DNA of 64,000 nt from Pseudomonas sp. B28(2017) (GCF_002113025.1 NZ_NEJH01000009.1:152951-216950); one strand, 5' to 3'. Shown: positions 43,103-52,199, counted from the first letter of the stretch. The notes: generated by a model not told the origin, from the letters alone. Program-made: numbers and translations.

Positions 43103-43116
43103 ACTACCTTGGTACT
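43103..43116. promoter_or_regulatory. Candidate ErbR operator in the divergent promoter region
   Basis: ACTACCTTGGTACT contains the perfect core TACC-TT-GGTA. It lies 67 bases from the leftward small ORF start and 78 bases from the rightward binding-protein start, so one site could serve both operons. A further GGTACT at 43126-43131 follows on the same face. Confidence 0.6.
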
Positions 43117-43193
43117 GGCCCTTCGGTACTTTCTGCATATTTTCACTGCACCACAGGCTTCCTATGCTGGCGCTACCGGTCATGGAGAGCCTT

Positions 43194-44378
43194 ATGCGCC
43201 AGCTTGCCCCTTATGCCCTGATCTATCTGCTGGCGATTGCCTGCGCCGCTGGCATGGCCACGCATAGCCAGGCCGCGGATGCACCCTTGCAGGTGCGCAT
43301 CGGCTACCTGGGTTATCGCCCCGACCCTGGCCCGCTGCTGTCGAACGTCATTCCCGAACCCACCGATGCCGGCCTGCGCGGCGCCGAACTGGCGATCACC
43401 GACAGCAACAGCACCGGGCGTTTTCTCAATCACGGCTACAGCCTGGTCAGCGCCAGCGTCGACAGCCCCGAAGCCTTGCTCGACGCGGCGAAGGCCCAGC
43501 ATGAACAAGGTCTGCGCCTGTTTGTGGTGAACGCACCCGCAGGCAGCCTGCGCCAGCTCAGTGCCGCACTGCCCGACAGCCTGCTGTTCAACGCCGGCAG
43601 CCCGGACGACAACCTGCGCACCACCGATTGCCTGCCGAACGTGCTGCACACCTTGCCGAGCCGGGCGATGCTCGCCGATGCACTGGTACAGTTTCTGGTG
43701 CTGCGCAAATGGCAGCGGGCGCTGCTGATAGTCGGCCCGACGGCGGACGATCAAGCCTACGCCGCCGCCCTGCGCCGCGCCGCCAGGCGCTTCGGCCTGC
43801 AACTGGTGGCGGAAAAAACCTGGAGTTTTGATAACGACCAACGCCGCAGCGCGCAGGCGGATATGCCGCTGTTCACTCAGACCGCCGAGTACGACGTGGT
43901 ACTGGTGGCCGATGAACGCGGCGACTTCGGTGAGTACGTGCCCTACCAGACCTGGTACCCGCGCCCGGTCGCCGGCACCCAGGGCCTGACCCCGGTGGGC
44001 TGGCACAAAACCGTGGAAACCTACGGCGCCGCGCAACTGCAAAAACGCTTCGAAGCCCTGACCGGACGCTGGATGAACGACCGCGATTTCGCGGCCTGGA
44101 TGGCCGTGCGCAGTATCGCCAGCGCCGTGAGCAAACAGCGCCAGGCCGAGCCGATGGCGATCCGTACGCTTGAAATCAGCGACCAGTTGCCGCTCGACGG
44201 ATTCAAGGGCCGCAAGCTCAGCTATCGGCCGTGGAACGGCCAGTTGCGCCAGCCGATTCCCATTGTCCAGCCCCGGGCACTGGTCAGCACGTCACCCCAG
44301 GACGGCTTTTTGCACCCGTTCAACGAGATGGACAGCCTGGGTTACGACAAATCCGAGGTGAGCTGCCGCTTTCCCTGA
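43194..44378 (+). CDS. PQQ-associated ABC transporter substrate-binding protein
   Basis: 394 residues from ATG 43194 (GGAGAG upstream); in-frame ATGs at 43164 and 43182 are alternatives. Signal peptide ends near SQAAD. The fold is the Leu/branched-chain amino acid binding type (VRIGYLGYRPDPG ... GAELAITDSNSTGRFLNHGY ... RALLIVGPTADDQAYAAALRRAA). It heads a rightward operon with a beta-propeller protein, an ATPase and a permease that co-occur with PQQ dehydrogenases. Ligand unknown. Confidence 0.9.
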   Translation: MRQLAPYALIYLLAIACAAGMATHSQAADAPLQVRIGYLGYRPDPGPLLSNVIPEPTDAGLRGAELAITDSNSTGRFLNHGYSLVSASVDSPEALLDAAKAQHEQGLRLFVVNAPAGSLRQLSAALPDSLLFNAGSPDDNLRTTDCLPNVLHTLPSRAMLADALVQFLVLRKWQRALLIVGPTADDQAYAAALRRAARRFGLQLVAEKTWSFDNDQRRSAQADMPLFTQTAEYDVVLVADERGDFGEYVPYQTWYPRPVAGTQGLTPVGWHKTVETYGAAQLQKRFEALTGRWMNDRDFAAWMAVRSIASAVSKQRQAEPMAIRTLEISDQLPLDGFKGRKLSYRPWNGQLRQPIPIVQPRALVSTSPQDGFLHPFNEMDSLGYDKSEVSCRFP

Positions 44379-44406
44379 ACACAACAACTACAACAAGGAC
44401 ACTGCC

Positions 44407-45366
44407 ATGCGCCGCACCCTGCTTTCATGCATCCTGCTGCTCGCCGCCGGTCACGCGGTCGCCAGCACGGCCTGGGTCTCCAACGAAAAGGACAACAGCC
44501 TGAGCCTGATCGACATGCAGACCCTGCAAGTCACCGACACCCTGCCCGTCGGCCAGCGCCCCCGCGGCCTGCTGCTGTCCCATGACCACAAGCTGTTGTA
44601 CATCTGCGCCAGTGACTCGGACCGGGTCCAGGTGATGGACGTGGCCACGCGCAAGATCATCAAGGAATTGCCCTCGGGCAAAGACCCTGAACAATTCGCC
44701 CTGCACCCGAACAATCGCTGGTTGTATGTCTCCAACGAAGACGATGCACTGGTCACGGTGATCGACACCGAAACCTCCAAGGTCCTCGGCCAGATCAACG
44801 TCGGCGTCGAACCCGAAGGCATGGCGGTGAGCCCCGACGGCAAGTGGGCGGTCAATACCAGCGAAACCACCAACATGCTGCACTGGATCGACACCAGCAC
44901 CCAGACCCTGGCCGACAGCACTCTGGTGGACCAGCGCCCGCGCTTCGTCGAGTTCTCCCCGGATGGCGCGAAGCTCTGGGCCTCGGCGGAAATCGGCGGC
45001 ACCGTGACCATTCTCGACGTGGCCAGCCGCAACGTCCTCAAGACCCTGAACTTCCAGATCAAGGGCGTGCATCCGGACAAGGTGCAACCGGTGGGCATCA
45101 AGCTCAGCGCCGATGGTAAATACGCTTTCGTCGCCCTTGGCCCGGCCAATCACGTCGCGGTGATCGATGCCAGAACCTTCGAAATTGTCGATTACCTGCT
45201 GGTGGGTCGACGGGTCTGGCAGATGGCGTTCACCCCGGACCAGAAGCAATTGCTGGCCACCAACGGCGTCAGCGGCGATGTCTCGGTGATCGATGTCGAC
45301 AGCCTCAAGGTCAGCAAGTCGGTGAAGGTCGGGCGCTATCCCTGGGGCGTGGTGGTGACGCCATGA
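44407..45366 (+). CDS. PQQ-dependent catabolism-associated beta-propeller protein
   Basis: 319 residues with signal peptide ending at AVAS. Six or seven YVTN-type repeats are visible (for example TDTLPVGQRPRGLLLSHDHKLLYI, KELPSGKDPEQFALHPNNRWLYV, QINVGVEPEGMAVSPDGKWAV). Periplasmic seven-bladed propeller of unknown role that accompanies PQQ-dependent alcohol systems. It overlaps the ATPase gene by four bases. Confidence 0.92.
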   Translation: MRRTLLSCILLLAAGHAVASTAWVSNEKDNSLSLIDMQTLQVTDTLPVGQRPRGLLLSHDHKLLYICASDSDRVQVMDVATRKIIKELPSGKDPEQFALHPNNRWLYVSNEDDALVTVIDTETSKVLGQINVGVEPEGMAVSPDGKWAVNTSETTNMLHWIDTSTQTLADSTLVDQRPRFVEFSPDGAKLWASAEIGGTVTILDVASRNVLKTLNFQIKGVHPDKVQPVGIKLSADGKYAFVALGPANHVAVIDARTFEIVDYLLVGRRVWQMAFTPDQKQLLATNGVSGDVSVIDVDSLKVSKSVKVGRYPWGVVVTP

Positions 45367-46094
45367 ACACCCTTGAAGTCAGTGACCTGAGCTTCGCCTA
45401 CGGTACTCGGGAGGCCTTGCGCAAGGTGAGTTTCAACCTGGAACCCGGGCGTTTCGCCGCGCTGCTGGGGCCCAACGGCGCAGGCAAGTCGACCCTGATT
45501 GCCCTGCTGACCCGGCTCTATGATCTGCAGCAAGGCGAGATCCGCGTCGGTGGCTGTTCATTGCGCAGCGCGGCACGCCCGGCGCTCAGGCAATTGGGTG
45601 TGGTGTTCCAGCAAAGCACGCTGGACCTGGACCTCAGCGTCGAGCAGAACCTGCGTTATCACGCGGCACTGCATGGCCTGTCCCGGCGTCAGAGCGGCCT
45701 TCGGGTCGACGCCGAACTGGCCCGCCAGGCCCTGACCGAGCGCCGCCGCGAACGGGTGCGTGAACTCAACGGCGGCCATCGTCGGCGTGTAGAAATTGCC
45801 CGGGCCCTGTTACATGAGCCGCGTCTGCTGCTGCTCGATGAAGCCAGTATCGGCCTCGACCCGGCAAGTCGCCTGGCGCTCAATCAGCACCTGCGCAGCC
45901 TGTGTCGAGAGGAGCGCATCAGCGTGCTCTGGACCACTCACCTGCTCGACGAAGTGCAGCCCAGTGACGACTTGCTGATTCTCCATCAAGGCCGGCTGGT
46001 GGCCAGCGGACAGGCAGCTGCCCTGAGCCTGGAACACGGCGGTGACCTCGGTTCGGCATTCACCCGCCTGACGACCACAGGAGCCAGGCAATGA
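45363..46094 (+). CDS. PQQ-associated ABC transporter ATP-binding protein
   Basis: 243 residues. Walker A GPNGAGKST, Q-loop VVFQQSTLD, a signature region reading LNGGHRRRVEIARAL (instead of the canonical LSGGQ), Walker B LLLLDEAS and H-loop TTHLLDE. The Leu-Asn-Gly-Gly-His signature is a tolerated variant in exporters of this type. With the permease it would form a type-2 ABC exporter linked to alcohol oxidation. Confidence 0.93.
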   Translation: MNTLEVSDLSFAYGTREALRKVSFNLEPGRFAALLGPNGAGKSTLIALLTRLYDLQQGEIRVGGCSLRSAARPALRQLGVVFQQSTLDLDLSVEQNLRYHAALHGLSRRQSGLRVDAELARQALTERRRERVRELNGGHRRRVEIARALLHEPRLLLLDEASIGLDPASRLALNQHLRSLCREERISVLWTTHLLDEVQPSDDLLILHQGRLVASGQAAALSLEHGGDLGSAFTRLTTTGARQ

Positions 46095-46882
46095 CAGCTT
46101 ACTGGCAATGCTTGCGCGGCATCGTGCTACGCGAATGGCTGCGCTTCGTACTGCAACGCACGCGGTTTCTCAGTGCCCTGGTGCGGCCACTGCTGTGGCT
46201 GCTGGTATTCGCGGCCGGTTTTCGCGCAGCGCTCGGGATCGCCATCATCGAGCCCTACGACACCTACATTCCCTATGAGGTCTACATCATTCCTGGGCTG
46301 GCCTGCATGATTCTGCTGTTCAACGGCATGCAGGGGTCACTGTCGATGGTCTACGACCGCGAGATGGGCAGCATGCGCGTGCTGTTGACCAGCCCCCTGC
46401 CGCGCACCTTCGTGCTGTGCAGCAAGCTGCTGGCCACCTCACTGATTTCGCTGTTGCAGGTGTATGCGTTTCTGGCGATTGCCTGGATTTACGGCGTGCG
46501 ACCACCCGCCCTGGGTCTGTTGATGGCGTTGCCGGCCCTGCTGCTGGTGGCGTTGATGCTCAGCGCACTGGGCCTGTTGCTGTCGAACGCGATCCGCCAG
46601 CTGGAGAACTTTGCCGGGGTGATGAATTTCGTGATCTTCCCGCTGTTTTTCCTGTCATCGGCGCTGTATCCGCTGTGGAAGATGCGCGAGGCCAGCGAGT
46701 GGCTGTACTGGTTATGCGCCCTGAACCCGTTCAGCCATGCGGTGGAACTGGTGCGCTTTGCCTTGTATGAACGCTTCAATCCGCTGGCGCTGGCGGTGTG
46801 TGCGGGTTTAACGCTGCTGTTCACGCTGCTCGCCGTGCTGACCTTCAACCCCCAGCATGCGGCCTTGCGCAAAACCAACTAA
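46091..46882 (+). CDS. PQQ-associated ABC-2 type permease
   Basis: 263 residues with about six hydrophobic helices. ABC-2 features are YIIPGLACMILLFNGMQGSLSMVYDREMGSMRVLLTSPLPR and LENFAGVMNFVIFPLFFLSSALYPL. It overlaps the ATPase gene by four bases. The substrate is unknown; export of a toxic aldehyde-derived compound or envelope lipid is possible but not shown. Confidence 0.93.
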   Translation: MTAYWQCLRGIVLREWLRFVLQRTRFLSALVRPLLWLLVFAAGFRAALGIAIIEPYDTYIPYEVYIIPGLACMILLFNGMQGSLSMVYDREMGSMRVLLTSPLPRTFVLCSKLLATSLISLLQVYAFLAIAWIYGVRPPALGLLMALPALLLVALMLSALGLLLSNAIRQLENFAGVMNFVIFPLFFLSSALYPLWKMREASEWLYWLCALNPFSHAVELVRFALYERFNPLALAVCAGLTLLFTLLAVLTFNPQHAALRKTN

Positions 46883-46924
46883 TTACTCGCTACTGCAGGG
46901 GATCTTTTTTGAACAGGGGAAATT

Positions 46925-46938
46925 ACTACTTTAGTACT
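46925..46938. promoter_or_regulatory. Candidate ErbR operator upstream of the CXXCW gene
   Basis: ACTACTTTAGTACT has the perfect core TACT-TT-AGTA and agrees at 12 of 14 positions with the site at 43103. It lies 79 bases before the start of the CXXCW-type protein. Confidence 0.55.
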
Positions 46939-47016
46939 GGTTTCCCTGTCTATCGTCGCATTCCCAACGTCCCCCGACTGGCATGTAATAGGTTCATAAC
47001 TATAAGGACTGAACCC

Positions 47017-47574
47017 ATGCCGCGTGCCCGACGTCGCCTGTTGCGCCCTGCTCTCACCGCCCTGTCGCTGAGCCTGCTGCTGAGTACTGCGCAGGCCGAT
47101 ACAGCGCTGTTCTCTGCCGACGGCTATCGCATTGGCCTGTACCGCAGCCCGACGCCCGACCAGCTGCAAGGCGCAACCATCGTCGACACCCGCGCCCTGC
47201 AAACGCTGCTCGGCCAAAACCCGCGCCCGGTGCTGATCGACGTCTACCGCCGTCAGTGGCTGCAAGGGCAATTCATCGAAGACCAGCCCCATGAAAACCT
47301 GCCCGGCAGCCATTGGCTGGCCAATACCGGTGACGGCGACCTGACGCCCGCCTGGCAGGATTATTTCTCCCGAAACCTGAAGTCGCTGACTGGCGGCGAT
47401 CCGACGCAACCGCTGGTCTTCTATTGTCGCTCCGACTGCTGGTTGAGCTGGAACGCGGCCAAACGCGCAGCCACCATGGGCTATAAGACCCTGTATTGGT
47501 ATCGCGATGGCCTCGACGCCTGGCAAGCGGCCAACCTGCCGGTTTCGCCAGCCAGCCCCGAACCCTTTCCCTGA
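47017..47574 (+). CDS. PQQ-dependent catabolism-associated CXXCW motif protein (rhodanese-like)
   Basis: 185 residues from ATG 47017. Signal peptide to AQAD, then a rhodanese-like fold (ATIVDTRALQTLL, VLIDVYRRQW, LPGSHWLANTGDGDL) ending in the active loop FYC137-RSD-C141-W142. The spacing here is Cys-x3-Cys-Trp. A periplasmic Cys-based sulfur or redox step is likely, perhaps with the SoxYZ-like carrier. It lies 134 bases after the permease and has its own operator-like motif, so it may be a separate transcript with the response regulator downstream. Confidence 0.88.
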   Translation: MPRARRRLLRPALTALSLSLLLSTAQADTALFSADGYRIGLYRSPTPDQLQGATIVDTRALQTLLGQNPRPVLIDVYRRQWLQGQFIEDQPHENLPGSHWLANTGDGDLTPAWQDYFSRNLKSLTGGDPTQPLVFYCRSDCWLSWNAAKRAATMGYKTLYWYRDGLDAWQAANLPVSPASPEPFP

Positions 47575-47630
47575 GCTTTACGCGTGCGTGTAGTTGCCAC
47601 ACCATAATCAAAATAATGAGGTGAAAGGCC

Positions 47631-48296
47631 ATGTACAAAATTCTGATTGCCGACGATCACCCGCTGTTTCGCGAAGCCATTCACAACGTCATCAGCGACG
47701 GTTTTGCCGGCAGCGAGGTGATGGAAACCGCTGACCTGGACAGCGCCCTGGCGCTGACCCGGGAGCACGACGACCTCGACCTGATCCTGCTCGACCTGAA
47801 CATGCCCGGCATGCACGGGCTCAATGGCCTGATCAACCTGCGTAACGAAGCGCCGACCATTCCGGTGGTGATTGTCTCCGCAGAGCAAGACAAACAGATC
47901 GTGCTGCAAGCCATCACCTACGGTGCGGTAGGTTTTATCACCAAGTCTTCACCCCGCGCACAGATGACCGATGCCATCCAGCAAATTCTCAATGGCAATG
48001 TCTACCTGCCCCCGGACATTATCCGCACCGCCAAAAGCAGCACCCAGCGGCGGATGAACGACACTCCGAGCTTCCCGCCCGAACTGCTCCAGGCTCTGAC
48101 CCGAAAGCAACTGCAGGTGCTGGAACGCATGACCAAGGGCGAATCGAACAAGCAGATCGCCTACACCCTGGAAATCGCCGAGACCACGGTCAAGGCCCAT
48201 GTCTCGGCGATCCTGCGCAAGCTCAACGTGCACAACCGGGTGCAGGCGATCCTGAGTGCCGGGGATATTGATTTCGGGTCATACCTGCGGCGTTGA
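47631..48296 (+). CDS. erbR: ErbR/AgmR-like LuxR-family response regulator
   Basis: 221 residues. Receiver domain with D8/D9 and phospho-acceptor D55 (LILLDLNMPGMHG), conserved K (FITKSS). LuxR HTH: LTRKQLQVLERMTKGESNKQIAYTLEIAETTVKAHVSAILRKL. It matches the glycerol/ethanol oxidation regulator AgmR (ErbR, PedR1) in length and place, being next to the NahK/FIST pair as in P. aeruginosa PA1975-PA1978. It would switch on the PQQ dehydrogenase and PQQ biosynthesis genes and is the only response regulator in the island. Confidence 0.88.
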   Translation: MYKILIADDHPLFREAIHNVISDGFAGSEVMETADLDSALALTREHDDLDLILLDLNMPGMHGLNGLINLRNEAPTIPVVIVSAEQDKQIVLQAITYGAVGFITKSSPRAQMTDAIQQILNGNVYLPPDIIRTAKSSTQRRMNDTPSFPPELLQALTRKQLQVLERMTKGESNKQIAYTLEIAETTVKAHVSAILRKLNVHNRVQAILSAGDIDFGSYLRR

Positions 48297-48320
48297 GTCA
48301 GAACGACCGCGGCGCGCCCT

Positions 48321-50954
48321 TCAAGGCCTGCCGAGCAAATGACTCATCGCCGTCTTCAGCTTCATCGGCCGCACCGGCTTGTGCATCAGGGTGTGGCCCA
48401 GTTCGCGGATCTGCTGCTTGAGTTCATTGCTGTAGTTGGCCGTGATCATCATCGCCGGGACCGGTGACACGCGCCGGGCATTGATCCGGGCGACGGCGTC
48501 GACACCGTTGCAGTCGTTGTCCAGGTGGTAATCGGCTATCAGCAAGTCGGCCTCGGCATGGTAGTTGTCCACTTGCCGCGCCAGGTCCTCCTCCGACAGC
48601 GCCGTCACCACCCGACACCCCCATCCCTCCAGCAACGTGCGCATGCCGGCACAGATGGTCGCATCGTTGTCCAGCACCCAGATCCGTGCACCACGCAGGC
48701 GCTCAAGCATCGGCTCGCTCATCGGCAATGTCGGCGGCGGTTTCGGCGCGGTGGCGCTCAGCGGTACTTCGACCGAGAACATCGAGCCCCGGCCCGGCCA
48801 CGAGCGCACATGAATGCGATGCCCAAGAATGCCGGCAATTTTCTCGACAATCGCCAGGCCCAGGCCCAGGCCGCGATCCTGGTCGGGTCGCTGCACATCA
48901 CCGCGCTTGAACTCCTGGAAAATCTCCTCCAGGCGATGTTCGGCGATGCCCATGCCGCTGTCCCAGACCTCGATCGTCAGGCACTGATGATGCCGCCTGC
49001 AACCCAGCACCACACGACCACTGTAGGTATAGCGAATCGCATTGCTCAGCAGGTTGCGCAGAATGCGCGCCAGCAACTGGATGTCGCTGCGCACCAGCGC
49101 CGAACAACCGATGAAGTGCAGTTGCAGGCCCTCACTGCGCGCCACCTGTGTGTATTCGGCGGCCAGGTTGTCCAGCAGCTCACTGAGGGCGAACGGCGCA
49201 ATGTCGGCCTTGATCACCCCTGCATCGAGCTTGGAAATATCCACCAGGGTGCCCAGCAGGTTTTCCACGTCTTCCAGGGAGTTGCTCACGTTGCGCACCA
49301 GTATCTCGCTGGACATCGGCTCGCGTCGTTCCAGCAAGGCACTGGTAAACAGCCGCGCGGCATTCAACGGTTGCAGCAGGTCGTGGCTGACGGCCGCGAG
49401 GAACTTGGTTTTCGACAGGTTGGCCTGCTCGGCTTCCTGCTTGGCCTCGCGCAAGCGTGACTCGACCAGGCGACGCTCATCGATCTCACGCAGCAACTGA
49501 TCGTTGAGGGTGGTCAATTCCGCCGTGCGCTCGCGTACCCGCAGCTCAAGATTCTGATAAGCCTGATGCAGCGCCTCGGCGGTGCGGCGGCGTTCGGTGA
49601 TGTCGCGGATCAGCACGAAAATCCCCACCACCTCGCCACTGGCCAGGCGGTTGGGCACATAGGAGCGCAGCATGTAGCGCTCCTGGTCGTTGACGTTGGT
49701 TTCGGCGAACTCGAAGGTCACGCTCTCGCCCGCCAGCGCCCTGGCCACGTAGGGTTCCAGCCGCTGGTAATGCTGTTCGCTGTGCACTTCGCGCAGGCTC
49801 TGGCCGAGCATCACGCCTCGGGGCCAGCAGTACCACTCTTCGTAGACCTTGTTGGTGAACTCGTAGACCAGATCGGCATTGAGGTAGGCAATCAATGCCG
49901 GAACGTGATCGGTGATCAGGCGAATCCAGTGTTCGCTTTCACTCAGCGCCTCGGCGTGCTGGTAGCGTTCGGTAATGTCGGTGAAGGTGTTGACGAATCC
50001 GCCGGCGGGCAGCGGATGGGTGCGGATTTCCAGAACCCGGCCATCGTACAGGCGCTGCTCGCATTCCCTTACCGGTCGTCCGTTGCCATCGCGACTGGCC
50101 GGGGTCAGCAGGTTCAGCTCGCTGTCGGCGATCACCTCGGCAAACGGGCGATGGGCAGCCACCGGCGCCAGACCGCTCAACTCCAGGAAGCGCCGGTTCC
50201 ACAGCTCCAGAATGCCCTCGGCGTTGACCATTGCCACCCCTTGGGACAGGTTGTCGACCGCCCGTTGCAACAGATGCGACTTCTGTGCCACCGCCTGCTC
50301 ACGGCGTACGGTTTCGCTGAGTTTGACGTCGGTAATGTCGGTGAACAGAATCACCCGCCCACCCTCTTGGGTCGGCCGCTCGCTGACCTGCAGCCAGCGC
50401 CCGTCCTGCAGGCGGTAAAGCAGGTTTTCGTCGGCATGCCCGCGTGGTTCCTCGGTGAACTGACCGTTGTTCATCATCAGGCGCTTGACCTCGGTCAGGC
50501 GCATTCCGGCGTTGATGCGCATCCGGCTGTTGCTCCAGAACGCCTTGAAGCGACTGTTGAACAGCACGATGCGCTGCTCGGCGTCGAACAGGACGAAGGC
50601 GTCGGAAATGCTTTCGATGGCATCGATCAGGTGTTGATGCGCGGTTTCCGCGCGCAGGCGGGCTTCGCTGAGCAAATGATTACCGGCCTTGAGTTCTGCC
50701 ATGGCCTGGTTCAGGGCATCGGTGCGTTCGCGCACTTGCTCGGCCAGCACCACCGAATGCTGGAATGCGGCGTACGGATCGTTGCCGCGGGTCACCCCGG
50801 ACTCGACCCGTTCGATCAGCGCGCCATTGATGCGCTGCAGTTTATGGTTTTCGAGGCGCAGCCTGGCCAGCTCGGCCTGCAGCTCAGCGACGTCCTGGGG
50901 CACGGCCACGGGCAATGGCAACGCCGGTGAAGGTCTGGTTGATGTGCATGCCAT
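48321..50954 (-). CDS. nahK: NahK/ErcS'-like soluble hybrid histidine kinase
   Basis: 877 residues from ATG 50954 (GGAG nine bases upstream; ATG 50969 is an alternative). No membrane segment. Order: coiled coil (about 25-105), three PAS domains (near 110-225, 235-345, 350-470), coiled coil, HisKA with H in AAVSHDLLQPLNAARLF, HATPase (NLLSNAIRYT, GLGLGLAIVEKI), receiver with LLIADYHLDN. The start lies 71 bases inside the FIST gene. In P. aeruginosa the orthologue PA1976 acts in the Gac/Rsm network through HptB and is also linked to ethanol oxidation as ErcS'. Confidence 0.88.
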   Translation of the reverse strand: MACTSTRPSPALPLPVAVPQDVAELQAELARLRLENHKLQRINGALIERVESGVTRGNDPYAAFQHSVVLAEQVRERTDALNQAMAELKAGNHLLSEARLRAETAHQHLIDAIESISDAFVLFDAEQRIVLFNSRFKAFWSNSRMRINAGMRLTEVKRLMMNNGQFTEEPRGHADENLLYRLQDGRWLQVSERPTQEGGRVILFTDITDVKLSETVRREQAVAQKSHLLQRAVDNLSQGVAMVNAEGILELWNRRFLELSGLAPVAAHRPFAEVIADSELNLLTPASRDGNGRPVRECEQRLYDGRVLEIRTHPLPAGGFVNTFTDITERYQHAEALSESEHWIRLITDHVPALIAYLNADLVYEFTNKVYEEWYCWPRGVMLGQSLREVHSEQHYQRLEPYVARALAGESVTFEFAETNVNDQERYMLRSYVPNRLASGEVVGIFVLIRDITERRRTAEALHQAYQNLELRVRERTAELTTLNDQLLREIDERRLVESRLREAKQEAEQANLSKTKFLAAVSHDLLQPLNAARLFTSALLERREPMSSEILVRNVSNSLEDVENLLGTLVDISKLDAGVIKADIAPFALSELLDNLAAEYTQVARSEGLQLHFIGCSALVRSDIQLLARILRNLLSNAIRYTYSGRVVLGCRRHHQCLTIEVWDSGMGIAEHRLEEIFQEFKRGDVQRPDQDRGLGLGLAIVEKIAGILGHRIHVRSWPGRGSMFSVEVPLSATAPKPPPTLPMSEPMLERLRGARIWVLDNDATICAGMRTLLEGWGCRVVTALSEEDLARQVDNYHAEADLLIADYHLDNDCNGVDAVARINARRVSPVPAMMITANYSNELKQQIRELGHTLMHKPVRPMKLKTAMSHLLGRP

Positions 50955-52047
50955 TGAACTGTTCTCCATAGGTGTTGAAACCCATCACCCGTTGCTCACG
51001 CAAAAACGTGCCGATCCGGTCAAGACTGCCGTCGTCTTCGAGTTCCAGACGCCGCAGGAAACAGTCGCAACCGATGGTCAGGAGCAAATCACCCAGGCGC
51101 TCCTGCAACCCCTCGAACAGGCTCTGCAGGTTTGGCAGCATCGGGCCCGGGGTCATCGCGGTGAGGACGATGCCGTTTTCCACGGCGCAGTAGAAACTCA
51201 GGCTCAGGTCCGGATGCACCTGCTGGATGGCCCGCACGTAGTACTGCTGGTTGATTCGCACCGCCAACGGGTGCGCGGCGAAGACCCGGTGATCGAGCTC
51301 CGCCACCGGCACGCCGATGTGCCGGGCATACTCGGCGGCTGCCGGCTCGGCATTGAGTTCGAAGACCCGGCGCAAGGTGCTGTCGGCCCCGGTGACCACC
51401 AGCTTCTCGGCACGGGGCAACACATGGTGGGTGGTGAACACCTCGAAATCCAGCCAGGTATTGACCAGCACCACCACGGCCGCGCCGCTGTGAAACTCGC
51501 CATCGAAGTACACATGGGTATGGGTCAGGTAGTTATCGTCGCCAGCCGAGCCGCCGAAATGTGGAATGTCGCCCAAGGCCGCGCTCAAGGCCGCCAGGAC
51601 CATTTCTTCGCGGCTGGACAGGCCATCGAGCAAGGTCAGGGCAAAGCTGTTGCCCTTGATCGGGGCCAGGGTGTTGCTGCGGCAGCCACTGACCAGGCGC
51701 TCGACCATTTGCTGGGCATCGATCAGGCTGAAGTGCTCCATCTCGTCGATCAGCTCGATCGCGATGGAAAAGTGCCGATGATCGAAGCCCACCGCCGTCA
51801 CGCAACTGCGCCCATAGCCCAGCGGGGTGATCTCCCCGGCGCTGGTGCAGCCCACCAGGCGAATGCCGCCGAAGCTTTGCTGCAAGGCCTGGCCCAGTGC
51901 CTGCAAGTCGTACTCGGCGGAACAGAAGAACAGCACGAACCCCAGGTGCGGATGCAACAACTGCCCTGCCAGCTCCTGCGCGACCTGCCGGGCATCGGTG
52001 GCCTGGGACATCGCACTGACGACACCTTCGTTCTGGACCGGCTGCAT
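50884..52047 (-). CDS. FIST-domain sensory protein
   Basis: 387 residues from ATG 52047 (GGGAGG six bases upstream). FIST_N features: LFFCSAEYDLQALGQALQQSF, LVGCTSAGEITPLGYGRSCVTAVGF; FIST_C features: LPNLQSLFEGLQERLG ... MGFNTYGEQFNGMHINQTFTG. FIST proteins are proposed to bind small ligands and feed signals to kinases. It is cotranscribed with, and overlaps, the NahK-like kinase gene, so it is the probable input module of that kinase. Confidence 0.93.
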   Translation of the reverse strand: MQPVQNEGVVSAMSQATDARQVAQELAGQLLHPHLGFVLFFCSAEYDLQALGQALQQSFGGIRLVGCTSAGEITPLGYGRSCVTAVGFDHRHFSIAIELIDEMEHFSLIDAQQMVERLVSGCRSNTLAPIKGNSFALTLLDGLSSREEMVLAALSAALGDIPHFGGSAGDDNYLTHTHVYFDGEFHSGAAVVVLVNTWLDFEVFTTHHVLPRAEKLVVTGADSTLRRVFELNAEPAAAEYARHIGVPVAELDHRVFAAHPLAVRINQQYYVRAIQQVHPDLSLSFYCAVENGIVLTAMTPGPMLPNLQSLFEGLQERLGDLLLTIGCDCFLRRLELEDDGSLDRIGTFLREQRVMGFNTYGEQFNGMHINQTFTGVAIARGRAPGRR

Positions 52048-52110
52048 CGTCACCTCCCGCAGGTGTGTGTATGAGGCACGAGTGTACGAAGCCTGTGAGG
52101 TGCGACGAAT

Positions 52111-52124
52111 GCTACTTGGGTAGC
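52111..52124 (-). promoter_or_regulatory. Candidate ErbR operator upstream of the FIST gene
   Basis: GCTACTTGGGTAGC is a palindrome with 5-bp arms GCTAC/GTAGC, 64 bases before the FIST start. A second GGTAGC follows at 52126. It shares CGAATGCTACTT with the site before pqqA. Confidence 0.55.
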
Positions 52125-52199
52125 GGGTAGCCGCTTCGATGGGATGAGACGGGTGGCGACCCTCGCCGCGATGCGCACGGCCAGGGTCACCTCCCGGGG

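Noticed and set aside
49566..50930. 454-codon plus-strand frame opposite the NahK-like kinase
   Set aside because: Antisense of PAS and HisKA coding sequence; no recognisable domain.
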